Assembly (NCBI GenBank): GCA_024233135.1
Contig: JACKPZ010000010.1
Location: forward strand, 62,001 to 126,000
Source of the DNA: Akkermansiaceae bacterium
Lineage (GTDB): Bacteria > Verrucomicrobiota > Verrucomicrobiia > Verrucomicrobiales > Akkermansiaceae
Length of the DNA stretch: 64,000 nt
Reading direction: 5' to 3'
This document shows, in pieces, positions 1 to 9,900 of the stretch (the first letter of the stretch is position 1; each line of letters starts with the position of its first letter). The notes beneath the pieces were generated by a model. It did no database searches, was not told the origin of the DNA, and worked only from the letters and a program-made list of their open reading frames with translations. The position numbers were made by a program, and so were the translations under genes.

Positions 1-1446
1 CTCTACGATCTGAAACTCACGCTCCGCGATGGTGACCGCGTCGTCGACGAGGTTTCGTCCTATTTCGGATTGCGCGATGTGAAGATCGATGGCCGCGCCG
101 TCCTCATCAACGGCAAGCGGGTTTTCCAACGCCTCATCCTCGACCAGGGGTTCTATCCGGACGGCGTCTGGACCGCGCCAAGCGACGAGGCGCTCCGCCA
201 CGACATCGAGATGAGCATGGCCGCCGGCTACAACGGCGCGCGACTCCACCAGAAGGTCTTCGAACCGCGTTTCCTCTACTGGGCGGACAAGCTCGGCTAC
301 CTCGTCTGGGGCGAATACACGAACTGGGGGTTCAACCACGCGCCGGAGAACTACGCCAACTTCATCAACGAGTGGACCGAGATCCTCCTCCGCGACCGCA
401 ACCATCCGTCCATCGTCGGTTGGTGCCCGTCCAACGAAACACCGGAAAACGCCGGCAGGCTCCAGCGCCTCATCGTCCGGGAAACACGAGCCATCGACCC
501 TTCGCGCCCCGTTTTCGAAACCAGCGGCTGGACCCACACCATGGAGGATGCCGAGCTGCGCGACGATCACGACTACAACCAGAACCCGGACGTGTTCCGC
601 ACCAAGTGGCTGGACTTCTTCGCCCGCAGCGACGGCCCCGCGCTGCCGCCGCGCTACGGCAACGCCGTCCGCAAGGAGATCGGCGTGCCGTTCATGGTCA
701 GCGAATTCGGCGGCATCGGCTGGAGCACCGAAGGCGGCTGGGGATACGGCGCCGGACCGAAGACCGAGGAGGAATTCTATCAGCGCTACGAGGGGCTCGT
801 CTCCGCGCTGTTGGACAATCCGGACATGTTCGGCTTCTGCTACACCCAGCTGACCGACGTCGAGCAGGAGAAAAACGGGCTGTTTTACTACGACCGCCGG
901 CCCAAGTTCGACCTCAAGCGCCTGCACGCCATCACCTCCCGGGAGGCCGCCTTCGAGAAAATCGGCCCGCGCACCAAGCCCCCGCACCGGAGCCTCCCGA
1001 TGGAATGGACCGTGCTCACCGGCGCCCGTCCCGACGGCGACCTCGCCCGGCCGTACCGCCACACCACCGTGAAACCCGAAGGCCGCTGGATGGACGACGG
1101 CTATGACGACCGCTCCTGGGCCTCCGGTTTCGCGCCCTTCGGCACCATCAACGATCCGAAAACCCGCTGGGACACCCCGGACATCTGGCTGCGCGGCGAG
1201 TTCGAGTGGACCGGAAACACCCCCTCGCACGCCGCCATCGTCATTTTCCACGACGAGGACACCGAGGTCTTCCTCAACGGCCAAAGGATCTGGCGGGGCC
1301 GCGGATTCACCACCAGCTACGGGATCCACCGGATCGACGACACCCTGCTGCCCGCCCTGCGGCGCGGCCGCAACACGATCGCCGTCCACACCCACCAGAG
1401 CGGCGGCGGCCAGTTCATCGATCTCGGGCTCCTGGTTTCCCCCTGA
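1..1446 (+). CDS. GH2-family glycoside hydrolase, C-terminal part (5' truncated by window edge)
   Basis: The reading frame is open from base 1, so the gene begins upstream; the first in-frame ATG (base 70) is internal, because the residues before it (VSSYFGLRDV) are the usual link from the GH2 immunoglobulin-like domain into the TIM barrel. Expected role: exo-acting retaining beta-glycosidase (beta-galactosidase, beta-mannosidase or similar) on polysaccharide side chains, probably secreted. The acid/base is the Glu of WCPSNET (fragment residue 146) and the nucleophile the Glu of VSEFGG (residue 235). After the barrel (to about residue 320) comes an extra C-terminal beta-sandwich (about 335-481) with the look of a galactose-binding-like module (FLNGQRIWRG). 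The substrate cannot be told from sequence. The gene stands 297 bp before the next one and could end an operon that begins outside the window. Confidence 0.85.
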   Translation, partial: LYDLKLTLRDGDRVVDEVSSYFGLRDVKIDGRAVLINGKRVFQRLILDQGFYPDGVWTAPSDEALRHDIEMSMAAGYNGARLHQKVFEPRFLYWADKLGYLVWGEYTNWGFNHAPENYANFINEWTEILLRDRNHPSIVGWCPSNETPENAGRLQRLIVRETRAIDPSRPVFETSGWTHTMEDAELRDDHDYNQNPDVFRTKWLDFFARSDGPALPPRYGNAVRKEIGVPFMVSEFGGIGWSTEGGWGYGAGPKTEEEFYQRYEGLVSALLDNPDMFGFCYTQLTDVEQEKNGLFYYDRRPKFDLKRLHAITSREAAFEKIGPRTKPPHRSLPMEWTVLTGARPDGDLARPYRHTTVKPEGRWMDDGYDDRSWASGFAPFGTINDPKTRWDTPDIWLRGEFEWTGNTPSHAAIVIFHDEDTEVFLNGQRIWRGRGFTTSYGIHRIDDTLLPALRRGRNTIAVHTHQSGGGQFIDLGLLVSP

Positions 1447-1743
1447 GCTCCAGGTTGCGGAAAGCTGGAACCGTTTGATCGGCTTTCGATCCGGGCTATG
1501 TTCCGAATGGTCAAGTTCGGAAAGAGATCCACAAGGCCCGTTTGTTTGGAGGAAATCCAGGGTCCTCATGTGCATGGAACCCGCTGAAATGGAGTGTCGC
1601 CCTCTCCGCAGGGACGCCTCCACATTCCATGAAAAAAGCCTGTCGGCTTCGCCGAGGGAACAGCGCATTACGTTACAAGGGCTGAGTCGTTTCCTCGTCC
1701 CGCCCTCTTTGTCTAGACATCGAAAAATACCCACCACCACGCA
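1447..1743. other. Intergenic region upstream of the beta-strand-repeat protein
   Basis: No credible gene is seen in these 297 bases. It presumably carries the 3' end of the GH2 transcript and the promoter and leader of the next gene. An 8-bp palindrome GTCTAGAC lies at 1711-1718, about 25 bases before the ATG at 1744. No Shine-Dalgarno sequence precedes that ATG. Confidence 0.4.
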
Positions 1744-4700
1744 ATGAAGCCCAAATTCATTACCTCCCGCCTCCGCAACAACGCTTTCGGAGCATCCCTC
1801 GTTTCCTCGATCGCCATTTGCCTCTCCGGGGTTGCTCACGCAACGGATTGGACTGGTGACACCGATGGCAACTGGAACAACAACCTCAACTGGGCCGGAG
1901 ATGCCGGCACAGGTGGCTCCAACGCGATCATCAACCTCACCGGCACCGACGTGTCGGCTCCCTACACCGCGACGATCACGTCAGATTTCACCGCCAATCC
2001 CAACGATGTCTTCGTCGGTTCCGCAGGCGGTGCCGGATTGCTGAACCACCCGTCGGGGAACGGAAACGTCAACTTCTGGATGTACATCGGACGGAACGAT
2101 GGGGCCTCCGGCACCTACAACCTGACCGCATCCACCACGGCGGATCCCGGCACGCTCACCCTGCGCGACCAAGGAACCGGGTCCATATACATGGGAGGAC
2201 GCTTGTGGGTCGGCGGGTGGAACGCCGGCGGAGGCACCGGCACCTGCAACGTCCATACCACCGGTACGTTGAGATGCGGCGATCTCACCGTCGGCTCCGG
2301 CGGCGGAACGGGTACGATGAATGTGGATTCCGGGATCATCAACACCTTTGGCTGGAACTTCATCGGCAAACGGGAGGCCGGCGTCGAAGGAGCCACCGGA
2401 ACTCTTTCCATGTCCGGCGGCACACTCACGAATACCGGCCGCACTTTCATCGGAAGTCCGCAATGCACCGGCACATTGACCCTATCCGGAGGCACCTACA
2501 AGAACGTCAACGACTTCGTCTTCATCGTCGGAGGAACGGTGAACGACAATGACTTCATCGGAACCTCCGGCGGCACCGGGCACGTCACCATCAACAACAG
2601 CGCCTCATTGCTCCAAAGCACCGGCGAATTGTGGGTGGGCAATCGCGGCGGCACCGGCGACATGACCATCAGCGCTGGCACGATCACGTCAAACAACTGG
2701 GTGGCCATCGGACGAAGCGGCGGAACGGGCACCGTCAATATGTCTGATGGCACCTGGACAAAAACCGGCAACGGTGACTTCCTCATCGGCTCCAGCGCGG
2801 GGATCGCCCCGGGAACGGGCGTGATGAACCAAACCGGCGGCACGGTGACCGTGAACAATAAGATCCGGGTCGGTGACAGCGGGACCGGCACCCTCAGCCT
2901 CAGTGGCTCCGCCTCTCTCGCTGTCAACGACCAGTTCTGGGTCGGCCAAGGCTCCGGAGCCGACGGAACGCTGAACATCGATGGCGGCAACATCACCACG
3001 CAAAACTGGGTGGCCATCGGCCGGGGAGATGGCACGGGTGAAGTCAATATGACGAGCGGTTCCTGGACCAAGAACGCCAGCGACACCAACTTCATCATCG
3101 GATCAAGCGGACCGGGAACGATGAACATGAGCGGAGGCTTCGTCACGGTCGCGGACTCCGGCCCTGAAGACCGAGGCATCACCTGGATCGGCGAACTCAA
3201 CGAAGCCGACGCCATCGGCATCCTCAACCTCTCGGGAAGCGCCGATTTCATGACGGAACGCTTCGTTCTCGGAGTCAACGGACTCGCCCAAGGCACGCTC
3301 AACCTCGACGGCGGAACGGTCACCACCGGCCACATCCTCGGCGGCACCGGCACCGCGACCGTGAACTTCAACGGCACCCAGATCTACGCCTCGGCCGCCA
3401 GCACCAACTTCATCCAGGACCTCGACACCGCGGAAATCAAGAGCGGCGGACTTCTTCTGGACGACCAAGGTTTCAACCTCACCGCCGCCCAGGCATTCAC
3501 CGGCATCGGCGGCATCGTGAAGGACGGCATCGGCACCCTCACCCTCACCGGCGCCAACAGCTACTCCGGCACCACTCAGGTCAACTGGGGCGGGCTCAAC
3601 ATCACCACCGCCTCCACCGCCGGCGGCGCGATCGAACTGGAGGACGAAACGTCGCTCGGCGTCTCGCAGGCCGCGATCGACGGGCAAACCACGGTCTCCG
3701 ACCTCACATTCGGAACCTCGTTCGACACCACCTTGAACATCGACCTCGGCGATTTCGCGGGCATCACCGCCAACGCGCCGCTCAATGTTTCGGGCACCGC
3801 CACCCTCAATGGCGATGTCACCGTGAACGTCGCCGACATCAACGCCGAGGTCGGCAATGTCCCGCTGGTTTCCTACGGCGCGAAGGTCGACGGAAGCGGC
3901 ACCTACGGTTTCCTCCTCGGGAACCTGCCGGACGGCGTCCAGGCGACCCTCGACGACGGCACCCTCACCGCCAACACCCTCACGCTCGTCGTCACACGCG
4001 TGAACGACGCCTACTGGACCGGCGCCACGGACAACGTCTGGGATCTGTCCACCTCCAACTGGATGGACGACCACTCCGAGACCGCCTCCATCTATCAGGA
4101 TGGCGATCCGGTGCTCTTCGACGACCGCGTCGGCGCCGGACCGACCAACGTCACGCTTCCGGCGGACGTCGCACCCGGCGGCAGCGGGGTCACCTTCGCC
4201 AACAGCACCGTCAGCTACTCCCTTGACGGAGCCGGCAAGATCACCGGATCCACCGGCCTTGAAAAACTCGGCACCGGCACCGCCACCATCAGCAACGTGC
4301 ACCAATACACCGGTGCCACCACCGTTTCCGCCGGCACGCTCAGCGTGGCGACCCTCGCCGACGGCGGATTGGACAGCTCGATCGGCATGTCGGACGCCTC
4401 CGAAGAGAATCTGATCTTCAACGGCGGCACGTTGTATTACACCGGCGCAGCCACCACCATCGACCGCGGCTTCACCACCACGGGAGCCGGCGGCGGCATC
4501 GGCACCGACAACGCGCTCACCCTCAGCGGACCGGCGTTCGCCACTGGCGGCAACTTCGTGAAAACCGGCCCGGGCAACCTGATGCTCACCTACGATGGAG
4601 GCAACGTGTTCGGATCCGGACTGCAGGTGGGCATCGAAGTCAGGGGCGGCACGCTGACACTCGACGGCACCAGCGTCACTCAGACAAACACCGTGACCGG

Positions 4701-6732
4701 CGACATCTGGGTGGGCACCCAAGCCGCCTCCGGAGCGGACCTCGTCATCGAGAACACCACCGTCAACAACGTCGGCAACTACCTCGCCATCGCGCGCGGC
4801 AGCGGGACCACCGGCCTGACATCCACCTGCACGCTCAACAGCTCCACCATGACGATGGGCAACCTGTCCCTCGCCTACTGGAACAACGTCGCCGGCTATC
4901 TCGCCACGGGTGTCCTCACCTTGAACGACTCGACGCTCACCATCGCCGGCGTCAACCAGCTCGGCGAGAGCATCGGCGGAACCGGCCTCCTCACGCTGAA
5001 CGGAGATTCGGAAATGAGCAGCGCCGAGATCAACATCGGCCGTAGGACCGGATCGAACGGCACCCTCAACATCAAGGGCACATCGACCTACACCTCGAAC
5101 GGCCGCGTGCACGTGGGATCCGAGGTCGGAGCCGTCGGCAACCTCGTCATCGAGGAGCAGGGCGAATGCATCGTCAACTCGTTCGTCTCCGTCGGTTTCA
5201 ACGGCGGTGGCAGCATGACGGTGAAAGGCGAAGGTTCGTTCACCAACAACGACGACTTTTCCATCAACGAGAGCGGCGATGTGCCGGCCACCCTCACGCT
5301 TCAGGACACCGCGTCCATCTCCGTGGGCGGCCAGGTGTTCGTAGGTCGCAACGCCGGACGGGTTGGAACGATGACCCAGACGGGAGGCACCTTCACCGCG
5401 GCCGGTGCCAATGAATTCCAGATCGGCAGGGAGGGCCCGGGAACATGGAACCAGAGCGGCGGCATCACCAACGCCGGAGGATGGGTTTCCGTCGGCCGTT
5501 TGGCAGGCGGCACCGGCGTGCTCAATGTTTCCGGAACGGGAACCTTCACCCAAACCGGCACCGACCGCGGCCTGATGATCGGCGAGGGCGGAGCGGGGAC
5601 CCTCACCGTGCAGGACAGCGGCATCGTTTCGTCGCTCGGCACGGCCGGCATCAACGTCGGCCTGGAAGCATCCGGCACCGGCACGGTGAATCTGAACGGA
5701 GGCACTCTCTCCAGCCTGCGCGTCGTCGGTGGTGCCGGCACCAGCACGTTCAACTTCAACGGCGGCCTGCTCCAGGCCGGCACGGGAGCGAACCTCAGCT
5801 TCATGAACGGTCTGGACACCGCCAGCGTCCTCGCCGGCGGAGCCTACATCGACTCCAATGGCGAGACCATCGCCATCGGCCAGGCACTGCTCGACGGCAC
5901 CGGCGGCGGCGGCCTCACCAAGACCGGCGCGGGCACGCTGTTCCTGAACGGAGCCAACACCTACACCGGCACCACCACCGTTTCCGCCGGTGCGCTCGGC
6001 GGCACCGGCTCGATCGCCGGTCCGCTGGTCGTCGAAGCGGCGGCATCGGTCGCACCGGGTGCTTCGGTCGGCACCCTCACCACCGGCGACGCGGACATCG
6101 CGGGCACCTATCTGGTGGAAATCGACGGCGCCACCGCCGACGTGCTCGCCGTCAATGGCAACCTCGACATCGACGGTGCCATCATCGACGTCAGCGCGAC
6201 CGCGCCGACCGGCACCGAGTGGGTCGTCGCCACCTACACCGGAAGCCTCACCGGCACCGTCGCCAGCGTGACATCGGGATACACCATCGACACGACGACA
6301 CCCAACGTCGTGAAGCTGATCTCCAGCGGCACGCCATACAGCCTGTGGGCCGGCTCGCAGAGCCTGACTCCGGGCGTCAACGACGGTCCGACCCAGGATC
6401 CGGAGTTCGACGGCATCGAAAACGTGCTTGAGTTCGTGCTCGGTGGCAACCCGCTCGCCTCGGACACCACCATCCTGCCCACCCTCGACGCCAGCGGAGC
6501 CAACTTCGTGTTCAGCTTCAACCGCAGCGACGAGTCCGAAGCCGAGGTCAGCCTCGTCTTCCAATACGGCAGCGACCTCGCCGGCTGGACCGACGTGATC
6601 ATCGGCGCCGACAACGGCTCCAGCGGACCGGAAGTCGACGTCGTCGAAGACGGTGCGAATCCCGACCAGATCACGGTGACCGTTCCGAAGAGCGGAACCG
6701 AAATGTTCGGACGCCTGCGCGCCGTGAAGTGA
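1744..6732 (+). CDS. Large secreted protein with autotransporter-associated beta-strand repeats
   Basis: 1662 aa. A signal peptide (basic N-terminus, hydrophobic stretch ending near VAHA, residue 33) indicates export. The body is Gly/Thr/Asn-rich and made of short repeats of the type WVAIGRSGGTGTVNMS, which should stack into a right-handed beta-helix. Three canonical autotransporter-associated strand repeats of the form GLTKTGAGTLFLNGANTYTG are visible near residues 590, 838 and 1390. There is no C-terminal outer-membrane beta-barrel, so this is not a classical type V autotransporter. The last roughly 130 residues (from YSLWAGSQSLTPG) form a tail common in Verrucomicrobiota secreted proteins. 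Function is unknown; a surface or extracellular structural or adhesive role is an inference. A rho-independent terminator follows directly. Confidence 0.85.
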   Translation: MKPKFITSRLRNNAFGASLVSSIAICLSGVAHATDWTGDTDGNWNNNLNWAGDAGTGGSNAIINLTGTDVSAPYTATITSDFTANPNDVFVGSAGGAGLLNHPSGNGNVNFWMYIGRNDGASGTYNLTASTTADPGTLTLRDQGTGSIYMGGRLWVGGWNAGGGTGTCNVHTTGTLRCGDLTVGSGGGTGTMNVDSGIINTFGWNFIGKREAGVEGATGTLSMSGGTLTNTGRTFIGSPQCTGTLTLSGGTYKNVNDFVFIVGGTVNDNDFIGTSGGTGHVTINNSASLLQSTGELWVGNRGGTGDMTISAGTITSNNWVAIGRSGGTGTVNMSDGTWTKTGNGDFLIGSSAGIAPGTGVMNQTGGTVTVNNKIRVGDSGTGTLSLSGSASLAVNDQFWVGQGSGADGTLNIDGGNITTQNWVAIGRGDGTGEVNMTSGSWTKNASDTNFIIGSSGPGTMNMSGGFVTVADSGPEDRGITWIGELNEADAIGILNLSGSADFMTERFVLGVNGLAQGTLNLDGGTVTTGHILGGTGTATVNFNGTQIYASAASTNFIQDLDTAEIKSGGLLLDDQGFNLTAAQAFTGIGGIVKDGIGTLTLTGANSYSGTTQVNWGGLNITTASTAGGAIELEDETSLGVSQAAIDGQTTVSDLTFGTSFDTTLNIDLGDFAGITANAPLNVSGTATLNGDVTVNVADINAEVGNVPLVSYGAKVDGSGTYGFLLGNLPDGVQATLDDGTLTANTLTLVVTRVNDAYWTGATDNVWDLSTSNWMDDHSETASIYQDGDPVLFDDRVGAGPTNVTLPADVAPGGSGVTFANSTVSYSLDGAGKITGSTGLEKLGTGTATISNVHQYTGATTVSAGTLSVATLADGGLDSSIGMSDASEENLIFNGGTLYYTGAATTIDRGFTTTGAGGGIGTDNALTLSGPAFATGGNFVKTGPGNLMLTYDGGNVFGSGLQVGIEVRGGTLTLDGTSVTQTNTVTGDIWVGTQAASGADLVIENTTVNNVGNYLAIARGSGTTGLTSTCTLNSSTMTMGNLSLAYWNNVAGYLATGVLTLNDSTLTIAGVNQLGESIGGTGLLTLNGDSEMSSAEINIGRRTGSNGTLNIKGTSTYTSNGRVHVGSEVGAVGNLVIEEQGECIVNSFVSVGFNGGGSMTVKGEGSFTNNDDFSINESGDVPATLTLQDTASISVGGQVFVGRNAGRVGTMTQTGGTFTAAGANEFQIGREGPGTWNQSGGITNAGGWVSVGRLAGGTGVLNVSGTGTFTQTGTDRGLMIGEGGAGTLTVQDSGIVSSLGTAGINVGLEASGTGTVNLNGGTLSSLRVVGGAGTSTFNFNGGLLQAGTGANLSFMNGLDTASVLAGGAYIDSNGETIAIGQALLDGTGGGGLTKTGAGTLFLNGANTYTGTTTVSAGALGGTGSIAGPLVVEAAASVAPGASVGTLTTGDADIAGTYLVEIDGATADVLAVNGNLDIDGAIIDVSATAPTGTEWVVATYTGSLTGTVASVTSGYTIDTTTPNVVKLISSGTPYSLWAGSQSLTPGVNDGPTQDPEFDGIENVLEFVLGGNPLASDTTILPTLDASGANFVFSFNRSDESEAEVSLVFQYGSDLAGWTDVIIGADNGSSGPEVDVVEDGANPDQITVTVPKSGTEMFGRLRAVK

Positions 6733-6756
6733 AACTCAGAACCAGCTTCTGAATCC

Positions 6757-6794
6757 AACCGCTCCGTTCGCATCCGCGGGCGGAGCGGTTTTTT
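6757..6794 (+). terminator. Rho-independent terminator after the beta-strand-repeat gene
   Basis: A perfect 10-bp stem AACCGCTCCG / CGGAGCGGTT with a 14-base loop is followed by a T-run. It begins 24 bases after the stop codon at 6732 and is the clearest intrinsic terminator in the window. Confidence 0.85.
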
Positions 6795-6976
6795 CAGAAA
6801 CCATCCGGGAAAAGACATCGAGTCATGGTGAGGCGTCCGTTCCCGGGGCCGAACGCGGAACACCGAGCCAGGGCATCCGGCCGCCGGCTGAATACCCTGA
6901 CTCTATTTCGAACCGGTGTGAAATCCACGTTTGATCCGACGCCCAAGCTCCCGAAGTTTTTCATACGACCCGTAGT

Positions 6977-9900
6977 TTGAAGAAGAAGACCACCATCTCC
7001 GTTGTTGGATTCCTGGCCCTCGCCGGAGCCGGTGGCGTGATCCTGCTCCGCCAAACACCGGCGACTTCCGGCACACCGGATGGGGACAGGCGGAAGATCG
7101 CCACGCAAGCCTCCGAAGCGGGTGGCATCGTCGAAAGTGAAACTCCGTTCCGTCCCGTCGATACCGATCGACCCGCTCCAACCATCCGGCGACTCGATTT
7201 CAAAGCCCTCGCCGAAACCGGTGCCACCTTGCATCTCGCGCTGCCCGACGGAAAAACCGCCACCGGAATCGTTGATCTCGCGCGCTCCGACAAGAAGGGT
7301 GGCTGGTCGATGATCGGCGGCATCCTCAGCCAACCAGCGGAGGGGCGCTTCGTATTTGTCCGGCAGGCGGATGGACACCACGTCGGCGCCATGCGTTTCC
7401 CGGACGAGAACCATGGCTACAAACTCGAAGACGGTCCCGATGGTTTCCCGCGCCTGGTCGCACACGATGCGGACGAGGTGAGCTGCGTGCACTATCCGAT
7501 GCCGCCCGCGCCGGAGGACATCGCGGACGAGCCGCGGGCCGACCTCCGTTTCCTCCTTCCCTACGAGCATCCCACGGACATTCCGATCCCGGACTATCAG
7601 AATGGGGTGATCCCCTTGCAAAGCCTCCCCGGCGCCATCGGGGTGGTCTATCTCGATTTCGATGGCGAAGAGGGTCCTCACGACAACTGGGGTGACTTCG
7701 ACGCCGCTCCTTCCGGTGCCAGCAACCCGCAGATCATCGACGTCTGGTCGCGTGTCGCCGAGGATTTCTCTCCACTCAACATCAACGTCACCACCGATCT
7801 CCAGGTCTATCTCGACGCACCGGAAAACTCTCGCCAGCGCTGCATCGTCACGCCCACCACGGATGCGGCCCCGGGCGCCGGCGGCGTCGCCTGGGGCGGC
7901 TCGTGGAATTGGAACGGAGACACCCCGTGCTGGGCGTTCTACTCGACCGGCAAGGCCGCCGCGGAGGTCATCTCGCACGAAGTCGGCCACACGCTCGGTC
8001 TCGCGCACGACGGCCAGACCACCGGCGTCGAATACTACGGCGGCCACGGCGGCGGTGACACCGGCTGGGCTCCGATCATGGGCGTCGGTTACTATCAAAA
8101 CCTCACCCAGTGGTCGAAGGGCGAGTATGCCAACGCCAACCAGACGCAGGACGACTTCGTGGTGATGACCGGCTTCAACGCCGTCGATCTGCGCGCGGAC
8201 GACTGCGGTGACGACGCGGCCGGCGCGGATCCGTTGGAACTTTACGGCACCACGGCGGACGACGACGGGGTCATCGGCACCCGCACGGATGTGGACGTGT
8301 ATTCGTTCACCACCACCGGCGGCGCGTTGTCGCTCCACATCGCGCCCGTTTCCGCCGGACCGAACCTTGACCTGGCCGCGGAAATCCGCAACTCGTCGGA
8401 TGCCGTCGTCGCGACCTCGAATCCGGACGGTGCGTTGGACGCCACATTCACCAATCTCAACCTCGGTGCCGGAACCTACACCCTGCGCATCGACGGCGTG
8501 GGACGCGGATCGCCGACGGGCGATGGTTACACCGATTACGCCTCGGTCGGGCACTACTCGATCGACGGAACGATCAACGGCGCGATCTATCCGGACCGCT
8601 TCACCGTGAACGAATTCCCGCCGCTCGGCTCGCTGGTGGGAACCGTGACACCGGACAACAACCACGGCGCGAACCCGCTCACGTTTTCCATCGCTTCGGG
8701 CAACTCCGGCGGTGCCTTCGCCATCGCCGCGGGCACCGGAACGCTGACGGTCGCCAATCCGGCCCAGTTCAACCACGATCATCTGTCAAAAGGTTGGAAC
8801 GATCCCGCCGAGTTCGAGTTGTTCGTGAATGTCGCGGATCCCGCGCAGCCTTCGCTGAACGAAACACTGCGGGTGATCGTCACCGTTCTCGACACCGGCG
8901 CGGTCACGCCCGTCGCGCTCGCGCACCGCTATTCGTTCACGAGCGACGCCTCGGACTCCGTCGGAAACGCCGATCTCACGATGACCGGGGCAACGGCTGT
9001 CGTCCGGGGCCAACTCGACCTTCCCGGCGGGGCGACGCGCACCAACCACGCGTCCGCCCAGGGCGCGGCCCTGACGGAACTGGCGGACACCATCCACAAC
9101 TCCCCCGCCCTGACGATCGAGTGCTGGTTCAACCAGGACGCGGCGCTCAACTGGGCGAAGTTGTTCATGGCCGGCGCGCACAGCGGCAGCCAGACGGGCA
9201 TCGATTACATGGACATCACTCCGCGCCGCCTCGTTGACGGCAACGTGTCCAGCATGTCGATCCGCAACAACGGCGACACCGAGTCCCACGTGATCGGCGC
9301 CACGCCGCTGGTCAACAATGTGAAATACTATTTCGCGGCCACCTGGGACGGGCCGGCCGATCTGTTGACGCTGCGCATCGGCCCCGTTGGTGGCTCGCTG
9401 CAGACCTTCGCCACCTCGATGAACGGCCGCAGCCTCGCGGACATCGATATCAACGAGTTCTATCTCGGCTCCGCCGTGTATTGGGGCGACCCGGATTTCG
9501 ACGGACAAATCGACGAGTTCCGGATCTGGAACGGAGCGCTGAGCGACGAGAAGGCGGCAGCGAATTTCGCCATCGGCCCCAACCCGGCGGACGACAGCGA
9601 CATCGACGGCCTGCCGGACACCTGGGAGCTCTCGTTCACCGGCATCACCAGTCTCACCGACCTCGATGGAAACCTGTCCGCCGGCAACGGCCCCGGAGCC
9701 GCCAGCGGTGACTTCGACGGCGACGGACTCTCGGACGCCGACGAATACAACGGCGGCGACAACAGCACCGACCCGACCGACACGGACTCCGACAACGATG
9801 GTTTCCCCGACCCTATCGAACGCATCCTCGGAACCGACCCGAACGATCCCAACGACAAACCCGGTGCGGTGCTGGCGCATCGCTATTCGTTCAACGTCGA

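Noticed and set aside
3103..6564. 1153-codon open frame on the minus strand inside the beta-strand-repeat gene
   Set aside because: It is antisense to a clear repeat protein; its Val/Gly/Asp/Arg composition is what the complement of Gly/Thr-rich codons gives, and no domain is visible.
1744..6732. Possible CRISPR-like or satellite repeats in the GGCACCGGC-rich region
   Set aside because: The periodicity is codon-level repetition of beta-strand repeats in a coding frame, not identical repeats with unique spacers.
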